Source: Aradus depressus (Eukaryota; Arthropoda; Insecta; Hemiptera; Aradidae). From it: a DNA stretch of 64,000 nt. The notes below the pieces were generated by a model that saw only the letters and a list, made by a program, of their open reading frames with translations, did not search any database and was not told where the DNA came from. Positions 43,049 to 53,759 of this stretch are shown here, piece after piece. The stretch's first letter is position 1. Every line of letters begins with the position of its first letter. The stretch covers positions 52,800,108-52,864,107 of the forward strand of contig OY759217.1 of the NCBI GenBank assembly GCA_963662175.1, given 5' to 3'. The translations under genes were made by a program, and so were the position numbers.

Positions 43049-43450
43049 TTTTGTTATGGGGAAGTTATGATTCCAAAAAGCATCCCCATAAAGACGACAC
43101 AAATCGGCTTGAGGGGAGGGGGGATAAGCGGGTGCTTAACACGAAAATACTAATTACTATCGATGTAATGAATAAATATATCGACACGAAATTTTATATG
43201 TAAATCCAAAACCCCATAAAGGACAACACCTCTCAATTTACATTAAAATCTGCAGAAGGGGGGGGGGGGGGGGGGGGGGGGGACTACTCAAAAACCTAAT
43301 AACTATTGACGTAATGAATGTATCCAGACAGAATTAAGTATGAGAATTAACAAGTCCCTGAATATGACACCAATTCACTTTTAAAACAAATTGTTGCATT
43401 GATTATAGAGGGAGAGAGAAAACTTAGTTGATAAAGAATTGTCAATAATA
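43049..43450 (+). mobile_element. Element B with poly-G expansion
   Basis: GGGGAAGTTATG, CATAAAGACGACACAAATCG, ATATATCGACACGAAATTTT, a run of about 24 G (43258-43282), ATAACTATTGACGTAATGAA and GGAGAGAGAAAACTTAGTTG. The 3' hairpin is absent. Confidence 0.8.
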
Positions 43451-43454
43451 AAAA

Positions 43455-44325
43455 CATATTTTAAATTTCGTTTCCATCAGTTACGTTACAATTTAAACAT
43501 TTCTTTCAACTATTCTCTGCAGAAATCTATTTTTTGGTCAGTATACGTTACATTTGTTGGTATTGGTTCCATCTCAAATCTGAGAGAATTCCGTTAGTTG
43601 GAAATTTAGTATGGAACATTTTTTGTATGGACCAAGTTTACGATAGGACTAACCATTTTTGCGTAAATCGTCTAAAAAGCCAAAAAAAAAAAAATTGTTT
43701 TCGCGTTTTCGTTTTAAGAAGGTTTTCTGAATATAAAAAATTGACGAAAAAATGTACAGAACAATAAATGTTTATAATTGAAATGTATTATACAATTTTA
43801 GAATCAATAGTAACTGAGAAAACATGAAATCATAAGTATTCTAAAACCTGTTCCTGAATAGGCAGATACAACGCACGATCTTATACTTGGATGTACTCTC
43901 TCTAATTGTCTGGTTTTACAATTCATTTACTAATAAGAATTATATTATAAGAAATTAATAATATACAATAATTATTTATTAATTAACTAATTACCTGTTT
44001 ATCAAAAGGTTTGTGAACGTGAAGGTCGTGGAGTTTTGAAATATACAAGTAGGGTCGGACCAATGAAGGTCTTCGTTAAATTATCAACATATTACAATGA
44101 AAATTAACTTTCGAGCTCTAACGTTAATTTATATATTTAATTAATTTTTTTAACGCACTTTCTTCAGATAATAGTGTATAATTATACCAAAAAAAAAACT
44201 GAAAATCAATTGAAATTTTCGAGCTAATCTGAACATTTCAGCACTAAAATGGCAAATTCGAAATTTCTGAGCTAATCTGAAAATTTGGATATCATCTAAT
44301 AATTTTAGTTAGTATTGATAACTAT
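43455..44325. other. Unassigned AT-rich stretch
   Basis: ACGATAGGACTAACCATTTT near 43640 resembles, inverted, a phrase at 36299 (ACGGTTAGTCCTATCG), so part of this is an old dispersed repeat related to C. TTTCGAGCTAATCTGAA and TTTCTGAGCTAATCTGAA (44217, 44266) form a short duplication. Confidence 0.4.
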
Positions 44326-44340
44326 TATTGTTGGGTAAAG

Positions 44341-44688
44341 GAGGGCGCCGGTAGCTCAGTGGTATGCATGCTTCTCTTCTGAGCACAAGAACGTGGGTTC
44401 GAAACCTGACTGAGGCCGTTAGTTTATTTTATCTGGGAGATAAAATAAACTTAAGCACGCCGTCCTTCGGATGGGACGTTAAGCGGTGGTCTCGAGCCTG
44501 TACGATGTCAGGTACTCGTTAAAGACCCCTACCCTACATTAATAAAAATTTAGGGTAGGCAAAATTTAGGACTCCCACAGTAGAGTCGGGCTCAAGTCCA
44601 ACACGACGAAAGAGCGCTGCGGTAGTAGGCGATATGACCTCGTAGTTAAAGCCCGGGCGTGAGTCATAAAACCTAACCTAACCAAACC
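44341..44688 (+). mobile_element. SINE-A, full length with 13-bp target duplication
   Basis: TTGTTGGGTAAAG lies at 44328-44340 and 44689-44701 without mismatch. A box TAGCTCAGTGG and B box GGTTCGAAACC are both perfect, so this copy keeps an intact Pol III promoter. The body has TTTATTTTA/TAAAATAAA and CCTACCCTA/TAGGGTAGG stems; the last hairpin is damaged (CCAACACGACG). The tail is AAACCTAACCTAACCAAACC. Confidence 0.96.
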
Positions 44689-44744
44689 TTGTTGGGTAAA
44701 GTATTTTGGTCCTGCGCTGTTTAAAATGGTCAGATCGATCATCT

Positions 44745-44850
44745 TCAACTCAAAAACATAACTGCTGACATAATGAATGTATCAATATGAAATTTCATAT
44801 GTAAATCCAAAATCTCATAAGAACGGCTCTGAATCGGACAAAGGGCAAGA
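44745..44850 (+). mobile_element. Element B fragment
   Basis: CTCAAAAACATAACTGCTGA, TAATGAATGTATCAATATGA and TCTCATAAGAACGGC, then purine-rich sequence. Confidence 0.65.
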
Positions 44851-44854
44851 GGGC

Positions 44855-45725
44855 GCGAGGAGGGGGAAGGAGGCAGATGAGGGGAATCAGGAAATGGCGG
44901 AGGAAGACAGACAGAGGCGAAGAACCTGGAAACTGTTGAAAGGCTATGTTGATGACAAACTCTAGTTACCTTGAGCATAGTAGACAAACACGCTACCTGG
45001 TGGGTGGTGTGCTCTGAAAAGAGCTCTACAAGATGTAGAGATACCAGCCAGGGCCTACAATCACTTTATCACTTCCACCAACTTATATAGTTAAATGTTT
45101 TTAACCAAGCGCCCCCCCACCCCCCCCCCCCGGTCTCTTATCAGTGTGGTGGGCCTCCTTATCAGGTATATATTGTCGGAGGATCCCGGTTCTTCCCTAT
45201 CTCACCCCCCCCCCCCCCCCCCCCCCCTCTCCCTGCTTCATGGACAGATCTTCACTGTTTCCTGGGGGATCGAATTTTAGGAACAACATCAAGCTTCGGA
45301 CAGTGGCAATTTTCCTACACCATAGATGTCTGACCTCTCACAGTTTCTATTAATTGTGCTAGCCGGCTTTCGAGGCTGTCCTCATTATCAGGCTATCTTT
45401 ATTTTTTTGCTTTTTGGACTTTTGCCATCGGCCGGGCAATCTATGACGAGTCGTCCCCTACCCGTCACACTGCTTTCTTTTACTCCCGCCAGGAGCCGAC
45501 AAACCGACGGAACATTGATAAAACATTTTTTTTTTTAAACAAAAATATTTAAAAAGATAAAATGAATAAATTATGAAAATGAAACATTTGACGTATGGGG
45601 ACACATACGTTTTTCCTGTTCCATATCTGAGTCACAACTCAGTTCAACTGTTGCCAACAGGACTGCTACTTATTGGTTGTTTTGTTTGTGGTAAAACATG
45701 TTTCTGTTTCAAAAAATGTTTAATC
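44855..45725. other. Unassigned stretch with two poly-C tracts
   Basis: Purine-rich 44840-44930, C runs at about 45110-45131 and 45206-45226. Short ORFs up to 81 codons show no known domain. Confidence 0.4.
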
Positions 45726-45727
45726 AG

Positions 45728-45776
45728 GCAACCTGATGATGAGGGCAACCTCGAAAGCCGGCTAGAACAATTAATA
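45728..45776 (+). mobile_element. Penelope-like terminal signature
   Basis: AACCTGATGATGAGGGCAAC then CTCGAAAGCCGGCTAGAAC and AATTAATAAAAA. This is the clearest CTGATGATG...CGAAAG phrase in the window. Confidence 0.45.
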
Positions 45777-45779
45777 AAA

Positions 45780-46075
45780 ATTCGGCGAATCACCACTTCC
45801 CCAGTACGAAATCATTAATTATGTTTTCGCTCTTCCTTCAAAACCAATGGACCGTTTGTCAAAATCAATAGTTGACTTACCTGAACTCTGTAGTGTCCAT
45901 ACATTGATTACATCGGTAATTATTAGGCTTTTTTTGAGCTGAGTCCCACTTTCCTTCCGCTGATTCTGCTGAAAATTAATAGGTGTCGTCTTTTTGGGGT
46001 TTTGAGACACACAAATCGAATTTCTTACCGATTACATAACTTCCCCTATACTTTGTACAGCTGGGCAAGTAAAAG
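45780..46075 (-). mobile_element. Element B copy
   Basis: TTCGGCGAATCACCACTTCC, CGCTCTTCCTTCAAAACC, CTGAAAATTAATAGGTGTCG and CATAACTTCCCCTATACTTT with GTACAGCTGGG. The first core module is partly deleted. Confidence 0.8.
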
Positions 46076-46220
46076 TGATTTTACTCTACATTTTTATTTT
46101 ACAACCTGTGATGTCATCACTTCTCACTTCTCACTTCACCACAGCCATCCTCACATTAGTAGATGATAGTTGTAGCACGGGCCAGCCGGGGCCCTGTTCC
46201 TCATTACAGAGTGTAATGTG

Positions 46221-46226
46221 ACCCTC

Positions 46227-46298
<72 letters not shown>
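46221..46298. repeat. (CT)n microsatellite
   Basis: About 68 bases of pure CT repeat, ending in a short C run. Confidence 0.97.
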
Positions 46299-46299
<1 letters not shown>

Positions 46300-46300
<1 letters not shown>

Positions 46301-46450
46301 CCCCAATCGTACTTATTGAAATTTCAGTAATTCACCCTTATTTTATTGTTCACCCCCCGCTTGTAATGGTGTTATAATGTTTTCATATTATTTGAAATAG
46401 TACCTAATTGTCGAAAAAAATTAAATTTATTTATTTTTAAAATTATTCAA
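46300..46450. other. Unassigned AT-rich stretch
   Basis: Nothing recognised. Confidence 0.3.
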
Positions 46451-46454
46451 AAAA

Positions 46455-46975
46455 AAAGGTCGGTGAATATTTGTATGGCAATGCACTTCCCCAGCTCGAA
46501 TTAGTCAACTAATTTTTCGCTCTGACTCCAAATTACCGATTTGTTAATAAATCAACAGGTGACTTACTAATCACCATTAAATTTCGTTTTGATATATTCG
46601 TTACATCGACAGTTATTAGAAGATTTTTGAGTTGGGCCCTTTCTTCTACTCTCCCACTGCTGTTCGGTCGATTTTGCTGAAAATGTATGGTTACACTCGT
46701 TATGGGGTCCTAGATTTACATGTACAATTTCGTGTTGAAACTTTTATTACTTCGGAGTACTTCTGTGTTGAGCGCCCCCATCAAGAGGTGTCGTCTTTAC
46801 GGGGTTCTGGATACACGTTTCTTTGTCGACACAAAGACTGAAACGAAATTATTGTTTCAATTTTGTAATCAAGGGATGGGAAAATTTGAAATTTCGTTGA
46901 AAATCGACAATGGTTAACATTCCTTATGAATTACATAACTCCCTGTATACTTCGAATAGTTGGCAAAGTAAAAAA
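46455..46975 (-). mobile_element. Element B, full but worn copy
   Basis: AAAAAAGGTCGGTGAATATT, CACTTCCCCAGCTCGAATTA, TCGTTACATCGACAGTTATT, GTCGATTTTGCTGAAAATG, GGTGTCGTCTTTACGGGGTT and ACTTCGAATAGTTGGCAAAG. An extra ACTTTTATTACTTCGGAGTA part resembles a third core module. Confidence 0.78.
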
Positions 46976-46979
46976 AAAA

Positions 46980-47505
46980 GTTGGTATCGAATTTCGTGTC
47001 GAAAGTCTGGTATCCTAGTTGTTCTTGTTGTTTAATCTACAAAATGTATATTTACATGAAGTGTGTAATCTGTTGATATATTTTCATGAAACAGATGGTG
47101 AGGTGGATAAGGTTTCGTGCCTTGGGTGTGCTTTCGTGAGATCCTGGCTAGATCTGAGAGGTGGGGGGGAGCCCCCCTCCAAACTGGGAATGCAAAATAA
47201 ATAAATACAGATCTGAAGATAGCCTCAAGCTAGGTAGACAGACCAGCCAGACTTGATAGCAGTAAGGATATGGGCCAAGGACGCTATCCACATCTGCATA
47301 TATGTTCGTGCATTACTCTGTCCTGTCGTATTATACCAGGTTCGTCGAGAGGAGCTAGAACCAACATGAACCGAGCGGTAAAACGGGTTACTTCAACAGT
47401 AACGCAATGATAGCAAATAAATATTAAAATGAATAATGGCAGCCTCGCTAAATTACATTCAGATTTAGTTCCTAATAGTTGTGGACAAGTTATCGAACGA
47501 ACCCA
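46980..47505. other. Unassigned stretch
   Basis: No gene recognised; a 76-codon minus-strand ORF (47514-47284) overlaps the SINE-A head and has no known motif. Confidence 0.3.
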
Positions 47506-47506
47506 G

Positions 47507-47750
47507 CTGCTCAAGATCGCGGGTTCGAAATGGCTAACGCTCTTAGTTTTTTTTAACTGGGAGTTGAAAAAACGTTGAGCACGCCGTCTTTAAGCGATGG
47601 TCCCGAGCCTGTATGATGTCAGGTACTCGTTAAAGACCCCTAATTAAAGTGGGTCGGCAACATTTAGGACTTCCACTGTAGAGTCAGGGTCATGTCCACC
47701 AGTGCGTTGAAAGAGCACTTTGGTAGTAGGCGATATGAACTCGTAGCCCG
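47507..47750 (+). mobile_element. SINE-A, decayed
   Basis: B box GGGTTCGAAATGG, CGATGGTCCCGAGCCTGTAT, CAGGTACTCGTTAAAGACCC and GTAGTAGGCGATATGAAC. The A box and tail are lost and the CCTACCCTA stem is deleted. Confidence 0.82.
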
Positions 47751-47825
47751 AATAAAAAAAACCATATTTTTCCCTAATCTAAATCTTTCCTTGTCTGGTC
47801 AGCAGTGTTATTTCAACGAACCTAT

Positions 47826-48002
47826 TTCCCAAATTTTGCCTACTCAATTTTAGTTAGATTATGGTTCCCATTTAACGTCTTCTCCGATGGATGGCGTGCT
47901 CATGGTTTTGTTATCTCTCAGATTAAATACTCAAAGTGCTTCAGCCAGGTTTAACCTTCAATGTTGAGCATAATAGGCAAGCATGCTACTCATGTGGCAC
48001 TA
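47826..48002 (-). mobile_element. SINE-A, strongly decayed
   Basis: CCCAAATTTTGCCTACTC, CCGATGGATGGCGTGCTC and AGCATAATAGGCAAGCATGC preserve the order of body and head; many substitutions. With 47507-47750 it forms a tail-to-tail pair. Confidence 0.7.
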
Positions 48003-48004
48003 GA

Positions 48005-49105
48005 TTATTTTAACTGGACTTTCATTGACTGCGCAAATGCGTTCTTAAGAGCAGACTTCATGGTTACTTGCTCGACTGGGACTAAACCCATAACTAGACC
48101 CATATCAGTTGTTTAAAGTAGAGTTGAGACCAATAAACATTTCAGAACAGCTATAAATTGTCTATCAAGACGATGTGAAGTGAGATCTCGTCAAGTGAGA
48201 AGAGATACATACAGTTTTGTTTTCTCCATTTTACAAAAATAACCAACTCGGCCCCTTGCGGTCAGATAACCAACCCAGCCCCTTGCGGTCAGATAACCAG
48301 AATTCCGAACCTCGTCTCCATCTGTTTTATTTCCGTTTCTTGGTTATCTCTTCGTTATCTCCCTCTCTTCCTCTACAATCTCTACCAACAAATAGATACA
48401 AATAGATACTTTTACAACAGTCCACTCTTCTAGACACTGCTACCATCATGATCCCGATAAACCCTCTCGGTCCAGCCGTTTTCTTATAAATACTTAGTTC
48501 TCTTAGCTGATCGCTTTCATAAATAAGTTTGCTTACAGTGTACAGTCCCCGATGTGAAACTGAAAATTGTCCTGAAAACTGGTGACTGTCCTTATTTTAC
48601 TATTCGTCTCTAAAACATTGGTTTCACATGTCCCAAAGAAAATCTTGGGAAAGGTATTAAGTATTTTTGTCTCAGGTAGTACATAAATAAAATGAACCTA
48701 CCTTTCAAGGTCAGCATTTCAGTTTCATGCCGCCTTTCCTCATTTCTGTTTCAGCAATTTTTTCCTGCCAGATGTCGTTAGTTTCATATTTTTTTAAGAT
48801 TTTGCACTTTTCTATTTATAATATATATTTTTTTTTTTCTCCTTTTATTGAAACTTGTAACGTTTACTTTTACCAAAATCCCATAACGACGACACCTATC
48901 AATGCCCCTATAATAATATATATGGTGGGCTGGGACCTAAGCATTCAATGTTCTTATCCCTTCTCTGGAAGCGCTGGGCTTCAACCTTACCTTGTTACTT
49001 GTTAGTTCATACTAACAAAACCGTCCTTCATGAAGGACCCAGTCGTCTTCTCCACATCTGTCACAGGTGGGACTGACTGTCCTTGACTCCTACAGTGAGT
49101 AGGTC
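48005..49105. other. Unassigned stretch
   Basis: CCCTTGCGGTCAGATAACCA is duplicated at about 48251-48300. GGGACCTAAGCATTCAATG (48931) also occurs at 40065. A B scrap (CATAACGACGACACCTATCA) lies at 48882. No gene recognised. Confidence 0.35.
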
Positions 49106-49109
49106 TCCT

Positions 49110-49240
49110 ATGAGAAGTCGTGGCTGAAGATGGTAGCAATACCGAAAGTGCTCCCATATATTTTATATATTCTGAAGTAGACAATATTTTTAAAAAACAT
49201 ACGTATTTTTTTGCAAACATTTTAAGTATCTTTCTCAATT
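49110..49240 (+). mobile_element. Half copy of the 12811-type inverted element
   Basis: AAGTCGTGGCTGAAGATGGT, AATACCGAAAGTGCTCCC and GTAGACAATATTTTTAAAAA; the facing arm is missing. Confidence 0.65.
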
Positions 49241-49244
49241 GTAG

Positions 49245-49705
49245 TTACCAAATGGAGTCATTTCCTCTTCCTACAAAAATTTGTTCTTGAATTTAAAGAC
49301 ATTTTATAAATTATTATCCCCCTCCCCTCCTAAAAAAAATATTTATCCGATTTTATCGGAAATAATTTTATTCGAAAGTTTCCTCTATATTTGTCACCGG
49401 ACCCGTGATAAAAAAAACTAAAAATTATCAAAATTATATTCTAATTCTACACATCATGAGATCACACATCCATAAATATTTTTTTTTACGCCCCACGTCT
49501 TGTTAGTGACACCGTACTGAATCTAATCATTTGTTAAATTTCAGCAAAATTCGGTAATTTTGGACGAGTTAGATTTTAAAAATGTACACAAAGCTAAAAA
49601 ATAATCTACTTTTTTGGCCGCCCCTCGGGAACTGAAAATTTGTTTTTATAGTTTTACATTAGGGAGGGTGCGTTAGGGGTGTAAGGGTGGGTCTACGTCA
49701 ATTAA
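49245..49705. other. Unassigned AT-rich stretch
   Basis: No ORF. Phrases such as TTCAGCAAAATTCGGTAATT resemble decayed dispersed repeats. Confidence 0.3.
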
Positions 49706-49709
49706 ACAT

Positions 49710-50230
49710 AAAGTTGTCGGTAAATCACTATCAATGTACTTCCTCAGCGAGAATTAATCAACTAATTTTTCTCTCCATCACTAAAATAAATCTTAGTTAA
49801 ACAACAATACGTGTCTTATTCAAGGACTTTTGAATCGTTACATCGACAATTATTGGGGTCTTTAGTTGAGTCCTCTTCTCTTATCTTCCTCATTTTCCCT
49901 TTTTGTCGATGGCTGGAAATAATAGGTTAGTTAGTTATTGTGACTCATGCCGGGCTTAACTGCGAGGTCCTAACGCTCTGTCATCGCTCTGGTTGACATG
50001 AGCCCGACTCTACTATAGGTGTCCTAAATTTTGCCTACCCTAAATGTTTATTCACCTAGAGTATGGATCGATAATAGGTATCGACCTTATGGGGTTCTAG
50101 ATACACATATGAAAGATCGAGTCTTTGAATTCATTCAATCGGGGGACACAGACAGACAGAAAGTTTTTCATTCATTTTTTTGAATCGAGAGAGACGGAAA
50201 ACTTGAAATTTCACTAAACATTTACTCTTT
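49710..50230 (-). mobile_element. Element B copy interrupted by SINE-A
   Basis: TTGTCGGTAAATCACTATCA and ACTTCCTCAGCGAG at left; B stops at GCTGGAAATAATAGG and resumes after the SINE with ATAATAGGTATCGACCTTAT and GTTCTAGATACACATATG. The ATAATAGG overlap may be a target duplication. Confidence 0.75.
49935..50066 (-). mobile_element. SINE-A 3' part
   Basis: TGACTCATGCCGGGCTTAAC, GAGCCCGACTCTACTATAG and TTGCCTACCCTAAATG; 5'-truncated in the middle of the body. ATAATAGG at about 49919-49926 and 50070-50077 brackets it. Confidence 0.8.
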
Positions 50231-50234
50231 TCTT

Positions 50235-50840
50235 CAAACATAAATCTCTGTTTTCTCTGTAAACACATTTTCAATCAGTTTTAGTTTGTTTAGCGTTGAA
50301 ATAGACATATTCTTTCCTGCAAACAAACAAAGTTAAACAAACAATTCATTTTTTGACAAGTCTGAAGATCGGCCATTTTCTTCCCTTTATTATTGATATA
50401 ATCGGAGGCTATCCTTCAGCTAAAATTCCATGTGAAATGTTTTCCTTCCTGTTCTTCTTTGGGAGAAAATATTATCGTTAGAATAACGAAAGTATATAGA
50501 TAATATTTTGAATAGAATTTAACAGATAAATATATCGTTTGAAGATGTGGGGATAGTATTTGAAGTAGGAAAGGGTGGTTGGTAACTGTTTCGATAGCAG
50601 TCAGTTAGCGATAAAACGTCAGTGAAACAATAACGGGTGTCTCATTATGACCGAGAGCTCTGGGTTGCTACCGGAGAGAACACATCTTATCGGAGCCACC
50701 AACAACACAGACCCAGATAGGAGTACCACACAAGCACGATACCTATAGTTTGTCACTGTTACCTAGTACCTGTTAGCAGATCACAAATCCCGCAAGCACA
50801 CATTTATAACATTTCGATTAAATATGAAGCGACAGGGGAA
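50235..50840. other. Unassigned stretch
   Basis: No ORF above 60 codons, no repeat recognised. Confidence 0.3.
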
Positions 50841-50844
50841 ACAT

Positions 50845-50930
50845 TTGTCGGTGAATCATCGATGTACTTCCCCAGCGCAAATTAATCAACAAAATATTCG
50901 CTCTCTCTCTCTCTCTCTCTGACAACAATT
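50845..50930 (-). mobile_element. Element B 3'-end fragment
   Basis: TTGTCGGTGAATCATCGATG, ACTTCCCCAGCGC and TTCGCTCTCTCTCTCTC; the CTCTCCCTC phrase has expanded to a CT run. Confidence 0.72.
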
Positions 50931-50931
50931 T

Positions 50932-51135
50932 ACTGATTTGAATTAAGTTTTTGTGTTGATCCTTGCAATAACCCTCTAAAGCGCAATGTTTCCGAAAGCC
51001 CCCAAAATGAATCTCGAATCGTATCTTCATGAGATAAAGGTCCGTAACCTTTTCCATATGTTCAGAGACGATAGCCAGAACTATGATACCGCGTCCTGGA
51101 AGGGCGCTCATCTCTAGGTCCAGGTGGCCCAGCTG
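50932..51135 (-). pseudogene. Possible LINE ORF1 (gag-like) fragment
   Basis: The minus strand is open through VKQQLGHLDLEMSALPGRG, IIVLAIVSEHMEKVTDLYL, MKIRFEIHFGGFRKHCALEG and YCKDQH. The layout (a strand with VLA.V, then V.DLY, F.I.FGGFRK, then C..) resembles the region before the CCHC knuckles of LINE ORF1 proteins. The knuckles themselves are not intact. It could instead be part of an unknown protein. Upstream frames decay by about 51140. Confidence 0.35.
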
Positions 51136-51139
51136 CTGT

Positions 51140-51388
51140 TTTACGTTCTCCTAATATCCGCAAATCACATAGCACCTTGCGTTGGCTTCCTGATGCAGGC
51201 CACAGCTATGGCTATTAGAGAGATGGTGGAGAAAATACCGTGCGCCAGTAGTAATTTTGTGGCTAGTACCTGTGGCCATCTAAGCTGCCTCTAACGGCGT
51301 AGGTTTCCTGGGGAGCTAGAACTTGGATGTTCCCATGGTTTAGTTTTGGCGCACCTCTTCTGCCACAATCCTGCGCCAATTTATCTTG
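51140..51388. other. Unassigned GC-balanced stretch
   Basis: Could be the decayed 5' extension of the ORF1-like fragment on the minus strand (CTTGCGTTGGCTTCCTGATG), but no frame stays open. Confidence 0.3.
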
Positions 51389-51390
51389 TC

Positions 51391-51540
51391 CCATTTATCC
51401 AGGTTATGTTACCTTTGGGTATTACTCTCCCATTTATCCAGGTTATGTTACCTTTGGGTATTACTCTCCCATTTATCCAGGTTTTGTTAGCCTTGGGTAT
51501 TACTCTCCCATTTATCCAGGTTATGTTACCTTTGGGTGCA
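51391..51540. repeat. 39-bp tandem repeat, about 3.7 units
   Basis: CCATTTATCCAGGTTATGTT starts units at 51391, 51430, 51469 and 51508. The unit is 13 codons long (PGYVTFGYYSPIY), so two plus-strand frames stay open by periodicity. Confidence 0.93.
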
Positions 51541-51559
51541 GTGGATTTCGTACTACTGA

Positions 51560-52100
51560 TTTCCTGCTCTATTTCATGTTGGCTTTTTGAATTTCACGGT
51601 CTCATTTCACGATTTTATTATCTGCGGTATGGGGTTAATAGATATAGTAATATTTTCTTATCCACAAATACATTATTAAATCAATTTTTTTTCTTTAGTT
51701 CTTAATCTATAGTTGGTTTTTTGAATAATGTCGATAGGACGAACAAAGGAAATATCTCTATAATTCTTAATAAATATTTATAGATAGAGAGAAAGTTAGT
51801 TATAGTGATGAAAGTGAATAAGGAACAATGTAAGGCGGACACAAACTAAATCGGCTAAATTGATATCCTTCTATGTGATACATATTTTTTGCATAAGTGG
51901 CTCAAAAAATTCATAAGTACTATTTTTTGGGGTTAAATTCATAAATAAGGGTGGGGTAACTGGTTTCAAAAGTAACTAGTGAGCGCCTAAGGATTATGGA
52001 ATTACGAACATTTGAAGCTGTTGGCTCAGTGGACTAGAATCTTGTGTTATGGCAGCAGGCTGCATGGTCCTATCTTAAGTTTTCTTTTTCTTCTAACATA
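51560..52100. other. Unassigned AT-rich stretch
   Basis: No gene recognised. Confidence 0.3.
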
Positions 52101-52104
52101 TTAA

Positions 52105-52345
52105 GCCGCCGGTGAATCATTGGCCTATGTACTTCCCCAGCGCGAATTATTCAACTATGTTTTCGCTCTCCCCCTCAAAACAATTCACCGATTTGGTTGC
52201 AAATCAATGGGCACCAGGATTTTCTTGTTGATACATTCGTTACATCGACAGTTATTAGGGTGTTTCAGTAGGGCCTTCGGTCGATTTGGCTGAGAGCGAG
52301 GGGTAAGCCATCTCCAAGGCTTCAAATACATATCCTCAACATACG
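52105..52345 (-). mobile_element. Element B fragment
   Basis: CCGCCGGTGAATCATTGG, GTACTTCCCCAGCGCGAATT, TTTTCGCTCTCCCCCTC and TCGTTACATCGACAGTTATT. Confidence 0.75.
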
Positions 52346-52349
52346 AACT

Positions 52350-53755
52350 ATTTACCGTTTTTTGTTTCATAATAGATTTATTGAGTTTTCATTTAAATAT
52401 TTTGGTCATTTTGTGTTTAGAAGTAGTTTTGTGTTTAGAAGTAGTTTAGTTTTCTTCATGGTTTCAAGACATTTTATAGTTGTTACTCATTTAAAGATTG
52501 GTTTATATCAAGTACACCTTCATGCCTGTTCCAGTTCAGTTTAAATCTGACCAATGAGCATTCATAGAATGTTCTAGGTTTTAGCTATTCTAAATATATC
52601 TGGTAAGAGAGATTGAAAGTATCTGTAAGTGAGCAGTGTTTTATAGATTGTGTTAGTGTACAGTGATCAGTGATGTAGTTGCTTTCAGTGATTATTTAAA
52701 CAACGTTTCTAGTATTTGGTTGTGAACTCATTCTTTAAAATGTGAGTTATGTTTTTTTTTTGGACTAAGATTTTCCTTGTTAGTTTTATAAAGAGAGTTG
52801 AACGGCTTTTATTTTTATTTTATTTTATCTTTATTATTATTTTTTTATGTTTATGTTTATTATTATCTAAACTTAATATTTTCTCTTTGTTTTCTATATA
52901 TTATATTATTTGCAATATAGACCATTATTATTTTATTATATAGGAATTTTCTTTTTACCTATTATTTTGTAAATAACCACTTGCTTTCGATGTATATATT
53001 TTTTTATTTTTTATTTTCTTTTCTTTATGTTTTATCATTATTATCTTATAATATATAAGATATATATAAATATAATATATATATTTATTTATCATTCTTT
53101 TCTTCTTTTTTATTTTTATTTCATTTTTTTTTAATGTATCATTCATCAAATTTATTTATGGTTTATACTGATTCTAAATATTCAAAATAAAGAATTATTA
53201 AAAAAAAAGTTTTATAAAGACAGTTGGGGTTTTCTCCTTGACAATTTGAATATGCCAAAATGACTGAACTGGCCGGGGGGTCATTAAGCGTATGGACTAT
53301 TTATTAAGTCGCAATAAGGATGTCTTCCTCCACCCGTTACTGTTTTTTTGATCTAGCAGGAACACTAAACAATGGACGAGGACTGTGAAGTATAAAACGC
53401 TGTTTCATACAGTCCTATTATAGAGATAGAGGTTGTTCTGGGAGATGACGATGTGACCAGGATAAGATGTCCGAGGGAGCATGACGACAGACAGTTGGAA
53501 CCAACCACCTCTCTGGTTCGCTTAATTGCATCGTCCACAATGTAGAGCGTCATTGTGTGTGCGTCTGTTTACCCATCCAGTCGGCTGTGAAACGGGCAAG
53601 TCATCTCGTCATGATAAACTGTGTCTTTCTCACACAAGTTGGACAAGCGTGGTGCTTTTGTCTTCTATTCTACCCTCATTTCTGTCTGGTGTAGAGGCCA
53701 TAAGTTGAACACTCTGAGCGGTTGGAAGGAAAGTGGTAGAAGAGCGGGCGAGTGG
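52350..53755. other. Unassigned stretch, very AT-rich 52740-53210
   Basis: TTTTGTGTTTAGAAGTAG is tandemly duplicated near 52410-52445. The part 52750-53200 is almost pure A/T. The part 53280-53700 is more balanced but holds no recognised coding sequence. Confidence 0.35.
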
Positions 53756-53759
53756 TGGG

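Noticed and set aside
44341..44415. tRNA gene
   Set aside because: A and B boxes are perfect, but no proper anticodon arm or acceptor stem can be closed, and the same head recurs at many SINE copies.
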